From assembly GCA_937928385.1 (NCBI GenBank), contig CALEZD010000074.1, positions 1-13,924 on the forward strand: a DNA stretch of 13,924 nt, given 5' to 3'. Shown one piece after another: positions 1 through 5,980 of this stretch. The first letter of the stretch is position 1; each line of letters begins with the position of its first letter. The position numbers and the translations under genes are program-made. Source of the DNA: an uncultured Bacteroidota bacterium (lineage in GTDB: Bacteria; Bacteroidota; Bacteroidia; Chitinophagales; Chitinophagaceae). The notes beneath the pieces were generated by a model. The model made no database searches, was not told the origin of the DNA, and was given only the letters and a program-made list of their open reading frames with translations.

Positions 1-1
1 G

Positions 2-100
2 AATGAATTTACGGAAATCCCGCCGCCTGTCCCGACCATTTCGGGATACGGGGCTGTAGTAAAACAAACAACCTTTAAAACAAGGTTACCACCACCATGA
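2..100 (+). CDS. Possible C-terminal tail of an upstream gene (partial)
   Basis: One frame is open from the left edge to a TGA at 98-100 and would encode about 32 residues ending in Arg-Leu-Pro-Pro-Pro. No start codon lies inside the window. An intrinsic terminator follows 44 bases later, as expected after a gene end. No family is recognisable. The minus strand is also open here, so this may equally be non-coding leader DNA. Confidence 0.25.
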   Translation, partial: NEFTEIPPPVPTISGYGAVVKQTTFKTRLPPP

Positions 101-170
101 AACGAAAACTAAATAATCACAACCCGGTTAACAGATATTCAGCAGCCCCGTATCGCAGCGGGGCTTTTTA
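30..170 (+). promoter_or_regulatory. Candidate attenuator: alternative pairings around a terminator
   Basis: Three pairings can be drawn by eye. A hairpin forms between TCCCGA (30-35) and TCGGGA (41-46). ATACGGGGCTG (46-56) is perfectly complementary to CAGCCCCGTAT (143-153). The second strand of that pairing contains the 5' arm of the terminator at 144-150/159-165, so the two structures exclude each other. That is the layout of a transcription attenuator. A frame ending Pro-Pro-Pro-TGA at 98-100 and an ORF beginning at 97 lie between the pairing strands. Function is inferred, and the complementarity could be fortuitous. Confidence 0.3.
144..170 (+). terminator. Intrinsic terminator upstream of prfB
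   Basis: AGCCCCG (144-150) pairs with CGGGGCT (159-165) around an 8-base loop. The stem is GC-rich and is followed at once by TTTTTATTAT. It would stop transcripts entering from the left and separate prfB from whatever lies upstream. Confidence 0.75.
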
Positions 171-225
171 TTATATCTCGTTTCGCCTGCAAAACACGTT
201 TTGGTTAACAAAAGTTAACAATTCT

Positions 226-280
226 ACCTGCAATACACTGGTAGTCAATTACTTGGAAAGAAGTGAGACTAACTGCAGGT
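226..280 (+). other. Imperfect stacked stem-loop in the prfB leader
   Basis: Three nested helices fit together: ACCTGCA (226-232) with TGCAGGT (274-280), TAGTC (242-246) with GACTA (267-271), and ACTT (251-254) with AAGT (261-264), closed by a GGAAAG loop. The internal loops are asymmetric (nine bases against two, then four against two). No U-run follows, so it is not a terminator. I do not recognise a riboswitch or RNA family. It could be an RNA element or a protein-binding site. Confidence 0.4.
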
Positions 281-362
281 TAAACAAAATTCCGCAATTA
301 GTTAACAATTTCAGCGTTGACTTAACAAAATACCAAAGAAGCACAAGTGTATTAGAAACATC

Positions 363-402
363 AATTGTCGCATTGCCGCATTATCGAATTGCCACATTAC
401 AA
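363..402 (+). repeat. Imperfect tandem 8-base repeats, five units
   Basis: Successive octamers read AATTGTCG, CATTGCCG, CATTATCG, AATTGCCA and CATTACAA. They share the pattern (C/A)ATT followed by a purine-pyrimidine-rich tail, and the last ends six bases before the putative -7 box of prfB. The units differ at several positions, so this is an old or degenerate minisatellite rather than a fresh expansion. Confidence 0.6.
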
Positions 403-415
403 AGTATTACCTTTG
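389..415 (+). promoter_or_regulatory. Putative prfB promoter
   Basis: TACCTTTG (408-415) is an exact match to the Bacteroidota -7 consensus TAnnTTTG. The best upstream TTG (389-391) is only 16 bases away, shorter than the usual 19-21. The box ends eight bases before the ATG at 424, which implies a transcript with almost no leader. Confidence 0.4.
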
Positions 416-423
416 CACCGTTT

Positions 424-1515
424 ATGACGCAGGAACAGATAAAAGAAATGCGCGGGCGGGTAAGGCACCTGCACCGCTTTTTACGTATAGACGAGCGCAC
501 TGCCAAAATGGAAAGCGATAAGCAACTGACGCTTTCCCCCGGTTTCTGGGACGATAACGTGCGCGCTACCGGCATTCTTAAAGAAATCAAGGTCAACAAA
601 TTCTGGACAGACCTGTACGATAAAGTGAATACGGCTGTAGAAGACTTCGCCGTACTGTTCGACTTCTGGAAAGAGAACGAGGCCACAGAAGAAGAAGTAA
701 AAACCGCCTACGAAACCGCCCTGGATAGTATTGAAGATGCCGAGTTCCGCTCTACGCTCAACGAGCCTGAAGATGAAATGCCTGCCGTGATGGTCATCAA
801 CAGCGGTGCTGGTGGTACCGAGAGCCAGGACTGGGCGGAAATGCTGCTGCGTATGTACCGTATGTATGGCGAAAAGCAAGGCTGGAAAGTATCTGAACTG
901 GACCTGCAGGATGGCGAGGGCGCGGGTATCAAACAGGCTACGCTGGAGTTTGACGGAGAATTTGCCTACGGACTGCTGAAAGCTGAAAGCGGTGTACACC
1001 GCCTGGTGCGTATATCACCCTTCGACTCCAACGCGCGCAGGCATACCTCGTTTGCATCAGTATTTGTTTACCCCCTGGTAGACGACAGCATAGAAATAGC
1101 CGTGAACCCCGCCGACGTGGAATGGGAATTTTTCAGAGCGGGCGGTAAGGGCGGACAGAATGTAAACAAGGTAGAAACAGCCGTGCGCCTGAAGCACATA
1201 CCCTCGGGCATCATTGTAGAATGCCAGCAGGCGCGTACACAGGGCGACAACAGGGATAAGGCCATGACCATGCTGAAAAGCCGCCTGTACGAGGAAGAAC
1301 TGCGCAAGCGCGAAGAACTGAAGAACGCCGCCAATGCCGGCAAAAAGAAAATAGAATGGGGCTCTCAGATACGCTCTTATGTATTTCACCCCTACAAAAT
1401 GATAAAAGACCACCGTACCGATTATGAAGTGGGCAATGTGCAGCCTGTAATGGATGGTGAGATAGACGGATTTATAAAGGCGTACCTGATGACCATAAAA
1501 GAGGAGCAGGATTAA
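424..1515 (+). CDS. prfB: Peptide chain release factor 2
   Basis: This is RF2, which reads UGA and UAA stop codons and triggers peptide release on the ribosome. From ATG 424 the protein has 363 residues, close to the 365 of E. coli RF2. The RF2 anticodon-like tripeptide Ser-Pro-Phe is at 198-200, inside the conserved VRISPFDSNARRHTSF stretch. The catalytic GGQ is at 243-245, followed by the NVNKVETAVR block. ATG 424 is preferred over the upstream ATG 97 because residues encoded by 97-423 are unlike any RF2 and include a terminator. Many bacteria autoregulate prfB through a +1 frameshift at an in-frame UGA after about codon 25. Here the matching point (HRFLRIDERT, about residues 18-27) is in frame with no stop, so that control is absent. 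The ABC exporter gene follows without a gap. Confidence 0.95.
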   Translation: MTQEQIKEMRGRVRHLHRFLRIDERTAKMESDKQLTLSPGFWDDNVRATGILKEIKVNKFWTDLYDKVNTAVEDFAVLFDFWKENEATEEEVKTAYETALDSIEDAEFRSTLNEPEDEMPAVMVINSGAGGTESQDWAEMLLRMYRMYGEKQGWKVSELDLQDGEGAGIKQATLEFDGEFAYGLLKAESGVHRLVRISPFDSNARRHTSFASVFVYPLVDDSIEIAVNPADVEWEFFRAGGKGGQNVNKVETAVRLKHIPSGIIVECQQARTQGDNRDKAMTMLKSRLYEEELRKREELKNAANAGKKKIEWGSQIRSYVFHPYKMIKDHRTDYEVGNVQPVMDGEIDGFIKAYLMTIKEEQD

Positions 1516-3285
1516 TTGGCAAAGAATAACGACATAAAAAAGATATTCGACCTGGGGCTGCTCAGGCGGTTATTTTCATATACCGCACCCTACAAGGGCA
1601 GTTTCTACCTGTCTATCTCCCTGTCTGTAATACTGGCAGTAGTAGCCCCGTTGCGCCCATGGCTGATACAATTGTCAGTAGATAAATACATCAGCAATAA
1701 GCTGCTGGAAGGGCTGATATGGATATCGGTGATACAACTGGGTATTCTGTTAGTAGAAAACCTGTTGCGTTTCTGGTTTATGTACCTGATAGGTTGGTTA
1801 GGCCAAACAGTGGTAAACGATATGCGCAAAAAGGTATTCCGCAAAGTATTGTTCCAGGACATAGCCTACTACGACCGCACGCCTATCGGCACCCTCACCA
1901 CCCGCACCATCAACGACCTGGAGGCGGTGAACGAAGTATTCGGGCAAGGGGTGATTTCGATTATCGCCGATGTACTGACCATTATCGCCATCATTGTAGT
2001 CATGCTGGTGACCGACTGGAAACTGGCGCTGGTATGCCTTACTACTTTCCCGGCTATTATATTGGCCACCTACATATTCAAAGAGTCGGTGAACAAATCG
2101 TTCCAGCGGGTACGCAATGCCGTGGCGGCCCTCAACGCATTCGTGCAAGAACATATAGTAGGCATGTATATAGTTCAGGCATTCGGCGCCGAGCAACGGG
2201 AGTTGGATAAATTCAGAAAAATCAACAAAGAGCATCGCGATGCCAATATCAAAGCCATTTTCGCATATTCGGTATTCTTTCCCGTAGTGGAGATAATAGC
2301 CACTATAGCCATAGCCCTGCTGGTATGGTGGGGAGCAGTGCGTATGATGCATTTTGAAACCAGCCCCGGTGTTATTATCGCATTTGTCATGTACCTCAAC
2401 CTGTTGTTTCGCCCGCTGCGTATGCTGGCCGATAAGTTCAATGTACTGCAAATGGGTATGGTAGCGGCCGAGCGTGTGTTCGGTGTGCTCGACAGTAAAG
2501 AAAACCTCCACAACAAAGGCACTCATGCACCTGAAAAGATAGAAGGGGGTGTTGCTTTTGAACAAGTCCACTTTGGCTATAGGCAGGATATACCTGTACT
2601 GAAAGGAGTATCATTTAAGTTGGACAAAGGCAAGACACTGGCCGTGGTAGGGCATACAGGTGCGGGCAAAACATCCATTATCAGCCTGCTGAGCCGTATC
2701 TATGAAGTGAACAGGGGCAGTATAAAAATAGACGGCACAGATATCCGCGACTACGATGTGCACAACCTGCGCGGGCATATTGGTATCGTGTTGCAGGATG
2801 TGTTCCTGTTCTCCGGTTCGGTGTTCGACAACATCACCCTACGCAACAAAGACATCAGCATGGAAGAAGTGCAGCGTGTGACCAAAATGCTGGGTATGCA
2901 CGAGCATATTATGAAACTACCCGGCGGGTACGGCTTCAACGTGATGGAGCGGGGCAGCAGTATGTCGCAGGGGCAAAGGCAACTATTGTCATTCGCCAGG
3001 GCTTTGCTTTACAACCCGTCTATATTGGTATTAGACGAAGCTACATCATCTGTTGACAGCGAGAGTGAGCAACTGATACAACATGCCATTGACACTATGA
3101 TACAGGGGCGTACCTCAATAGTAATAGCCCATCGCCTGTCTACCATACGCAAGGCCGATGAAATAATAGTGCTGGACAAAGGGCGTATCATAGAGCAGGG
3201 CAACCACAAAGAATTGCTGGAAGCCAAAGGTGCTTACTACCAGTTATACACAGCAGTTGAAAAACAGAAGGAGGAAGTGCTGTAA
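1516..3285 (+). CDS. ABC exporter, fused membrane and ATPase domains (MsbA/multidrug type)
   Basis: A 589-residue half-transporter that should work as a homodimer in the inner membrane and export a lipid or hydrophobic compound driven by ATP. The N-terminal half has about six membrane helices (roughly 28-50, 64-90, 140-190 and 250-310). The ATPase follows: A-loop Tyr355, Walker A GHTGAGKTS (379-387), Q-loop Gln427, signature MSQGQ (483-487), Walker B ILVLDE (503-508, catalytic Glu508) and H-loop His539. The signature deviates from LSGGQ by a Gln in the third place. The start is TTG at 1516, the codon directly after the prfB stop TAA; a GAGGAG at 1501-1506 can serve as ribosome binding site inside the prfB end. 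Translational coupling with prfB is therefore likely. The substrate cannot be told from sequence. Confidence 0.93.
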   Translation: MAKNNDIKKIFDLGLLRRLFSYTAPYKGSFYLSISLSVILAVVAPLRPWLIQLSVDKYISNKLLEGLIWISVIQLGILLVENLLRFWFMYLIGWLGQTVVNDMRKKVFRKVLFQDIAYYDRTPIGTLTTRTINDLEAVNEVFGQGVISIIADVLTIIAIIVVMLVTDWKLALVCLTTFPAIILATYIFKESVNKSFQRVRNAVAALNAFVQEHIVGMYIVQAFGAEQRELDKFRKINKEHRDANIKAIFAYSVFFPVVEIIATIAIALLVWWGAVRMMHFETSPGVIIAFVMYLNLLFRPLRMLADKFNVLQMGMVAAERVFGVLDSKENLHNKGTHAPEKIEGGVAFEQVHFGYRQDIPVLKGVSFKLDKGKTLAVVGHTGAGKTSIISLLSRIYEVNRGSIKIDGTDIRDYDVHNLRGHIGIVLQDVFLFSGSVFDNITLRNKDISMEEVQRVTKMLGMHEHIMKLPGGYGFNVMERGSSMSQGQRQLLSFARALLYNPSILVLDEATSSVDSESEQLIQHAIDTMIQGRTSIVIAHRLSTIRKADEIIVLDKGRIIEQGNHKELLEAKGAYYQLYTAVEKQKEEVL

Positions 3286-3315
3286 TGATGCGTATTTTGC
3301 ATAATTATTTTTTTT
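3284..3315 (+). terminator. Weak putative terminator after the ABC exporter
   Basis: AAT/ATT and ATGC (3288-3291)/GCAT (3299-3302) form a short interrupted stem overlapping the stop codon, followed by eight T residues (3308-3315). The stem is weak, so read-through into the next gene is likely. Confidence 0.35.
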
Positions 3316-3323
3316 AAAACATC

Positions 3324-3953
3324 ATGAACTGCTATAAGTATATAACCCTTTCATTATTCTGCGTTCTGTTCCTGTTTTCTTCTTTCCGGAATGAAAAAGA
3401 GCGATACGGTGAAACAATCATTACTCAAAGAGGTGATGAAATCACCTTCAGCAAGCCTAAGGAACGTGAAGTAGTGGTAGGCAAATCTAAAATAAAACGA
3501 AGCGTAACTACTGAGTCGCCAGTACCCATATTGCTGAACGGGAAGAAGATTCATCAGTTTAAAGACGACCCCGATAATGACAGGTTGAGAGAAATCAGTG
3601 CATTCAAAGAAGCAGCGAATGATTACCGTATGTTTCAAAAAATGATAGATAGTGCTATAGTAAGGGAAAAAGCACATTTGCAGACCGGTTATTATAAATA
3701 CGAATTGACCAATATGGTGGTGGACGAACGGGGCTATATAGCTTATTACGAAACAAAGGGGATACTCCGGCACAACCCTGCAACTAATCCATTTACAAAA
3801 CCTGTTACATTTCCTGTTAACCCTACCAGTGCGTATATTATCAATGGCATCATCGCCAAACAAATCAACCGGATGCGTTATACACCACTGATTATCAATG
3901 GCAGCCCTACTGCTTATCTTTCATCATTTCAATACGGTTTTGAAAAGAAATAG
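3324..3953 (+). CDS. Secreted protein with a TonB_C-like domain, paralog 1 of the M56 sensor domain
   Basis: A 209-residue protein of unknown function. Residues 5-20 are strongly hydrophobic, consistent with a signal peptide. The C-terminal half carries the block G-Y-Y-K-Y-E-L-T-N-M-V-V-D-E-R-G (about 121-136), then Y-I-A-Y-Y and G-I. The same pattern occurs in the exported part of the M56 protease gene at 4395 and in the proteins at 5981 and 6605. Near the end, TPLIINGSPTAYL resembles the 'PA.-NGKPV' strand of TonB C-terminal domains. Family assignment is by eye. It is the most diverged of the four copies and lacks the clear ITYKGN block. It starts 38 bases after the exporter and ends 55 bases before the repressor; no good promoter of its own was seen, although a TTGCAT like that of its neighbours lies at 3297. 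Confidence 0.75.
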   Translation: MNCYKYITLSLFCVLFLFSSFRNEKERYGETIITQRGDEITFSKPKEREVVVGKSKIKRSVTTESPVPILLNGKKIHQFKDDPDNDRLREISAFKEAANDYRMFQKMIDSAIVREKAHLQTGYYKYELTNMVVDERGYIAYYETKGILRHNPATNPFTKPVTFPVNPTSAYIINGIIAKQINRMRYTPLIINGSPTAYLSSFQYGFEKK

Positions 3954-3973
3954 CAGGCATATAAAAATTTTAC

Positions 3974-4011
3974 TTGCATTTTTCAGTTACATAACGTAAG
4001 TTTACGTTATG
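3974..4011 (+). promoter_or_regulatory. Promoter and operator of the BlaI/M56 operon
   Basis: TTG (3974-3976), a 20-base spacer and TAAGTTTA (3997-4004) form a Bacteroidota-type promoter. A perfect inverted repeat covers its -7 box: CATAACGTAA (3990-3999), two bases, TTACGTTATG (4002-4011), whose last three bases are the start codon. Related ten-base units begin at 3986, 3996 and 4006, one helical turn apart. Binding here would block the polymerase, so autorepression by the product of 4009 is the natural inference. The predicted start of transcription falls on or next to the ATG, suggesting a leaderless message. Confidence 0.65.
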
Positions 4012-4392
4012 AAGCGAAAAAAGACGATATCACAACTAACCAAGGCGGAAGAAGAAATCATGCACATCATCTGGCAGATACAGCCCTGCCTGGTAAGAGA
4101 TATAATAGACCGCCTGGGCGACCCGGAGATACCACATAGTACGGTTTCGTCGGTAGTACGCATACTGGAGCGTAAGGGCTTCCTTGACCACAAAGCTTAT
4201 GGCAAAACTTACGAGTACTTCCCCATCGTTTCTAAAGAAGAATACGCCCAACATGGCGTGCAAAGCTTAGTAGAAAAGTATTTCAGCGGTTCGCCAAAGA
4301 AATTAGTCAGCTTCCTGGTAAAGAATGAAGACATGGACCTGAAAGAACTGAACGACCTGCTGAAAACTATTGATAACAATAAAAAGAAGTAG
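4009..4392 (+). CDS. BlaI/MecI/CopY-family transcriptional repressor
   Basis: A 127-residue winged-helix DNA-binding protein. The N-terminal LTKAEEEIMHIIW (10-22) and the recognition region with HSTVSSVVRILERKGFL (43-59) are characteristic of BlaI and MecI. The C-terminal third is a dimerisation region. In staphylococcal BlaI/MecI the protease-dependent cut is between Asn101 and Phe102; here the aligned positions are Ser101-Phe102, so Phe is kept and Asn is not. The start codon lies within a perfect palindrome that is the likely operator. Only two bases separate its stop from the M56 protease gene, the usual repressor-antirepressor operon order. Known members control beta-lactam resistance or copper genes; the target here is unknown, apart from probable self-control and perhaps the paralog promoters at 5929 and 6558. 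Confidence 0.92.
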   Translation: MKRKKTISQLTKAEEEIMHIIWQIQPCLVRDIIDRLGDPEIPHSTVSSVVRILERKGFLDHKAYGKTYEYFPIVSKEEYAQHGVQSLVEKYFSGSPKKLVSFLVKNEDMDLKELNDLLKTIDNNKKK

Positions 4393-4394
4393 CT

Positions 4395-5795
4395 ATGCTG
4401 CAATACATCATCAACTCAACGGCTATATGGCTTACGGGCCTGATTGTCTTCGACTTGTTCCTGCGCAAGGAGGCAATGCACGGTTACAACAGGTTGTATT
4501 TGCTCATCCTCCTGCTGGCGGGCGCTCTGATACCACTATGGTCGTGGGGGTACGACTCTGTTATCTACAGCAGTGCAACTGGCAGGCCCTTAGCCGAGCA
4601 AACAGCGGCAATGCGCGAGGCTATAGTTACAGGTTCAGAGTTGGAATTGTTAGGCTGGGAACAATGGTTGCAAATAATCTACCTGTCGGGTATTGCTCTC
4701 TTTAGTTTACTATTATTGAAAGATATAGTAGTAATACAACGCATGTACCGTAAAGGTGATAAATCGAAAGACGGCACATGGACCATAATAGAAACAGGAA
4801 AAAGCATGAGCCCATTCTCTGCATTCAGGATGGTATTTATCTGTAGCAGGGAAGAGTATTCTGAAGAAGAGCTGCGTATGATACTGGCGCATGAAGAGCA
4901 GCACGGCCACCTGCTGCATTTTATAGATGTACTCCTCATCCGCTTATTCCATATCCTGTTCTGGTTCAACCCTATGATATACCTGCTGGAAAAACGCCTG
5001 CTGCTGGTACATGAGTACCAGGCAGACAAGGCGGTAGAAAATAACCCATCCGAGTACGGGCGGTTCCTTGTGGAGCAATCCGTACTGAACGCAGCCCCTG
5101 TACTTGCCCATTCATTTATTCGTTCACCCTTAAAAAAACGCCTTCTTATGCTGACAAGAAAAACAACCACCCTGGCCAGGGGCAAACAACTGCTGATAGC
5201 CCCTGTATTACTGCTATCCCTGTTATGCTTCACAAAAAATGCCTTCTCTGGCGAAGAACCCCAAAAGGACGGGAATAAGATAACTTATAAGGGGAATGTG
5301 TTTGAAACACAAGCATTCCCTCCGGATACCATGCAGGTAATGGATCCTGCTACCGGAGAAATTAAGATAATAATTACTCGCAGAGACGTGCCCGACTTCA
5401 TCAAAAAAATGAATGGTGAAGAAGTATATAATACAAGTCACCAGAATGCTACTATAGAGATGCGTAACTCAGAGAACAAAATAAAGATGGGAATAGGTGT
5501 GGCGTTAAGTAGCTACGCTAAAAAACTGGGTAAAGGTAACTATGTTTATGACCTGGATAACGTAATAGTAGACAAAAAGGGAAATGTGGTTTATTACGAA
5601 CTGGATGGGATAGAGCCATATATGACACGTTACGGACAAAGCACTGATGAAACCCCAATTCCTGACGATGTAAAGACTGAAATAGACAAGGTAATAGTAA
5701 AAACACTGGAACAGACAAAAGCAGAACAACTGGTAATAGATGGTAAGTCACAGATTTACTCTATAAGAATTCAAGACAATTTTACGGTCCGGTAA
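4395..5795 (+). CDS. BlaR1-like M56 membrane metalloprotease with a TonB_C-like sensor domain
   Basis: A 466-residue antirepressor of the BlaR1/MecR1 type. Membrane helices lie at about 6-22, 33-52, 94-110, around 178-196 and 266-280. The zinc motif HEEQH is at 166-170, and HEYQAD (206-211) supplies the probable third ligand Glu207. The part after residue 281 should lie outside the inner membrane. In BlaR1 this part is a penicillin-binding domain of about 250 residues; here it is about 185 residues with no SxxK, SxN or KTG set. It contains ITYKGN (296-301), DTMQVMDPATGE (311-322), NYVYDLDNVIVDKKGNVVYY (382-401) and IPDDV (422-426), shared with the small secreted proteins nearby. The likely role is to sense a signal and cause inactivation of the repressor encoded two bases upstream. 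The signal is unlikely to be a covalently bound beta-lactam. Confidence 0.9.
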   Translation: MLQYIINSTAIWLTGLIVFDLFLRKEAMHGYNRLYLLILLLAGALIPLWSWGYDSVIYSSATGRPLAEQTAAMREAIVTGSELELLGWEQWLQIIYLSGIALFSLLLLKDIVVIQRMYRKGDKSKDGTWTIIETGKSMSPFSAFRMVFICSREEYSEEELRMILAHEEQHGHLLHFIDVLLIRLFHILFWFNPMIYLLEKRLLLVHEYQADKAVENNPSEYGRFLVEQSVLNAAPVLAHSFIRSPLKKRLLMLTRKTTTLARGKQLLIAPVLLLSLLCFTKNAFSGEEPQKDGNKITYKGNVFETQAFPPDTMQVMDPATGEIKIIITRRDVPDFIKKMNGEEVYNTSHQNATIEMRNSENKIKMGIGVALSSYAKKLGKGNYVYDLDNVIVDKKGNVVYYELDGIEPYMTRYGQSTDETPIPDDVKTEIDKVIVKTLEQTKAEQLVIDGKSQIYSIRIQDNFTVR

Positions 5796-5806
5796 ATTAT
5801 AAGATT

Positions 5807-5884
5807 ATGTTGCAGTACATCATCAACTCAACAGCTATATGCTTTACAGGCCTTGCTATTTTCGACCTGTTACAACAATGGTGA
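5807..5884 (+). pseudogene. Broken 5' copy of the M56 protease gene
   Basis: ATG at 5807 opens a 25-codon frame ending in TGA (5882-5884). Its first 22 residues match residues 1-22 of the protease at 4395 at 17 positions, including a perfect run of 11 (MLQYIINSTAI). By hand count 53 of 66 bases are identical. After this the similarity stops and no protease sequence follows before the paralog at 5981. It is best read as the remnant of a tandem duplication that lost the membrane and protease part. A working 25-residue membrane peptide is a less likely alternative. Confidence 0.8.
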
Positions 5885-5928
5885 CTTTTCGGTGCAAGAT
5901 GGAAAGTTGATTTCGTTGTAAGCTTATA

Positions 5929-5977
5929 TTGCATTTTCTGCTTAATAGCAGTAACTTTAATTCAACTAAAAAGTTAC
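5929..5977 (+). promoter_or_regulatory. Promoter with inverted repeat for the paralog at 5981
   Basis: TTG (5929-5931), exactly 20 bases, then TAACTTTA (5952-5959). The bases after the TTG (TTGCATTTT) match those of the repressor promoter at 3974. GTAACTTT (5951-5958) and AAAGTTAC (5970-5977) form a perfect inverted repeat over the -7 box. The start region TTACGCTATG (5974-5983) differs in one base from the right half of the repressor operator (TTACGTTATG). Confidence 0.6.
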
Positions 5978-5980
5978 GCT

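Larger units (their letters stand above)
101..423 (+). other. Non-coding leader region before prfB
   Basis: This gap is open in the prfB frame but does not look coding: the translation has no similarity to release factors and runs through the terminator hairpin. It holds the terminator (144-170), four GTTAAC sites (127, 204, 214 and 301, of which 204 and 214 are exactly ten bases apart), an imperfect stem-loop (226-280), a run of 8-base repeats (363-402) and a promoter-like element just before the prfB start. Confidence 0.6.

Noticed and set aside
363..402. Tandem octamers as a CRISPR array
   Set aside because: The units are 8 bases with no spacers and no cas genes nearby.
97..423. N-terminal extension of release factor 2 from ATG 97
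   Set aside because: The extra residues do not resemble any RF2, the frame crosses an intrinsic terminator and tandem repeats, and the start at 424 gives the normal length.
481..999. Minus-strand ORF of 172 codons inside prfB
   Set aside because: It is an antisense shadow of a highly conserved gene, with a Phe/Val-rich composition caused by the opposite strand.
1719..2210. Plus-strand ORF of 163 codons overlapping the exporter in another frame
   Set aside because: Arg/His-rich out-of-frame translation without recognisable motifs; the exporter frame is certain here.
1798..2571. Minus-strand ORF of 257 codons inside the ABC exporter
   Set aside because: Antisense shadow; His/Tyr-rich translation with no domain, opposite a clear membrane and ATPase gene.
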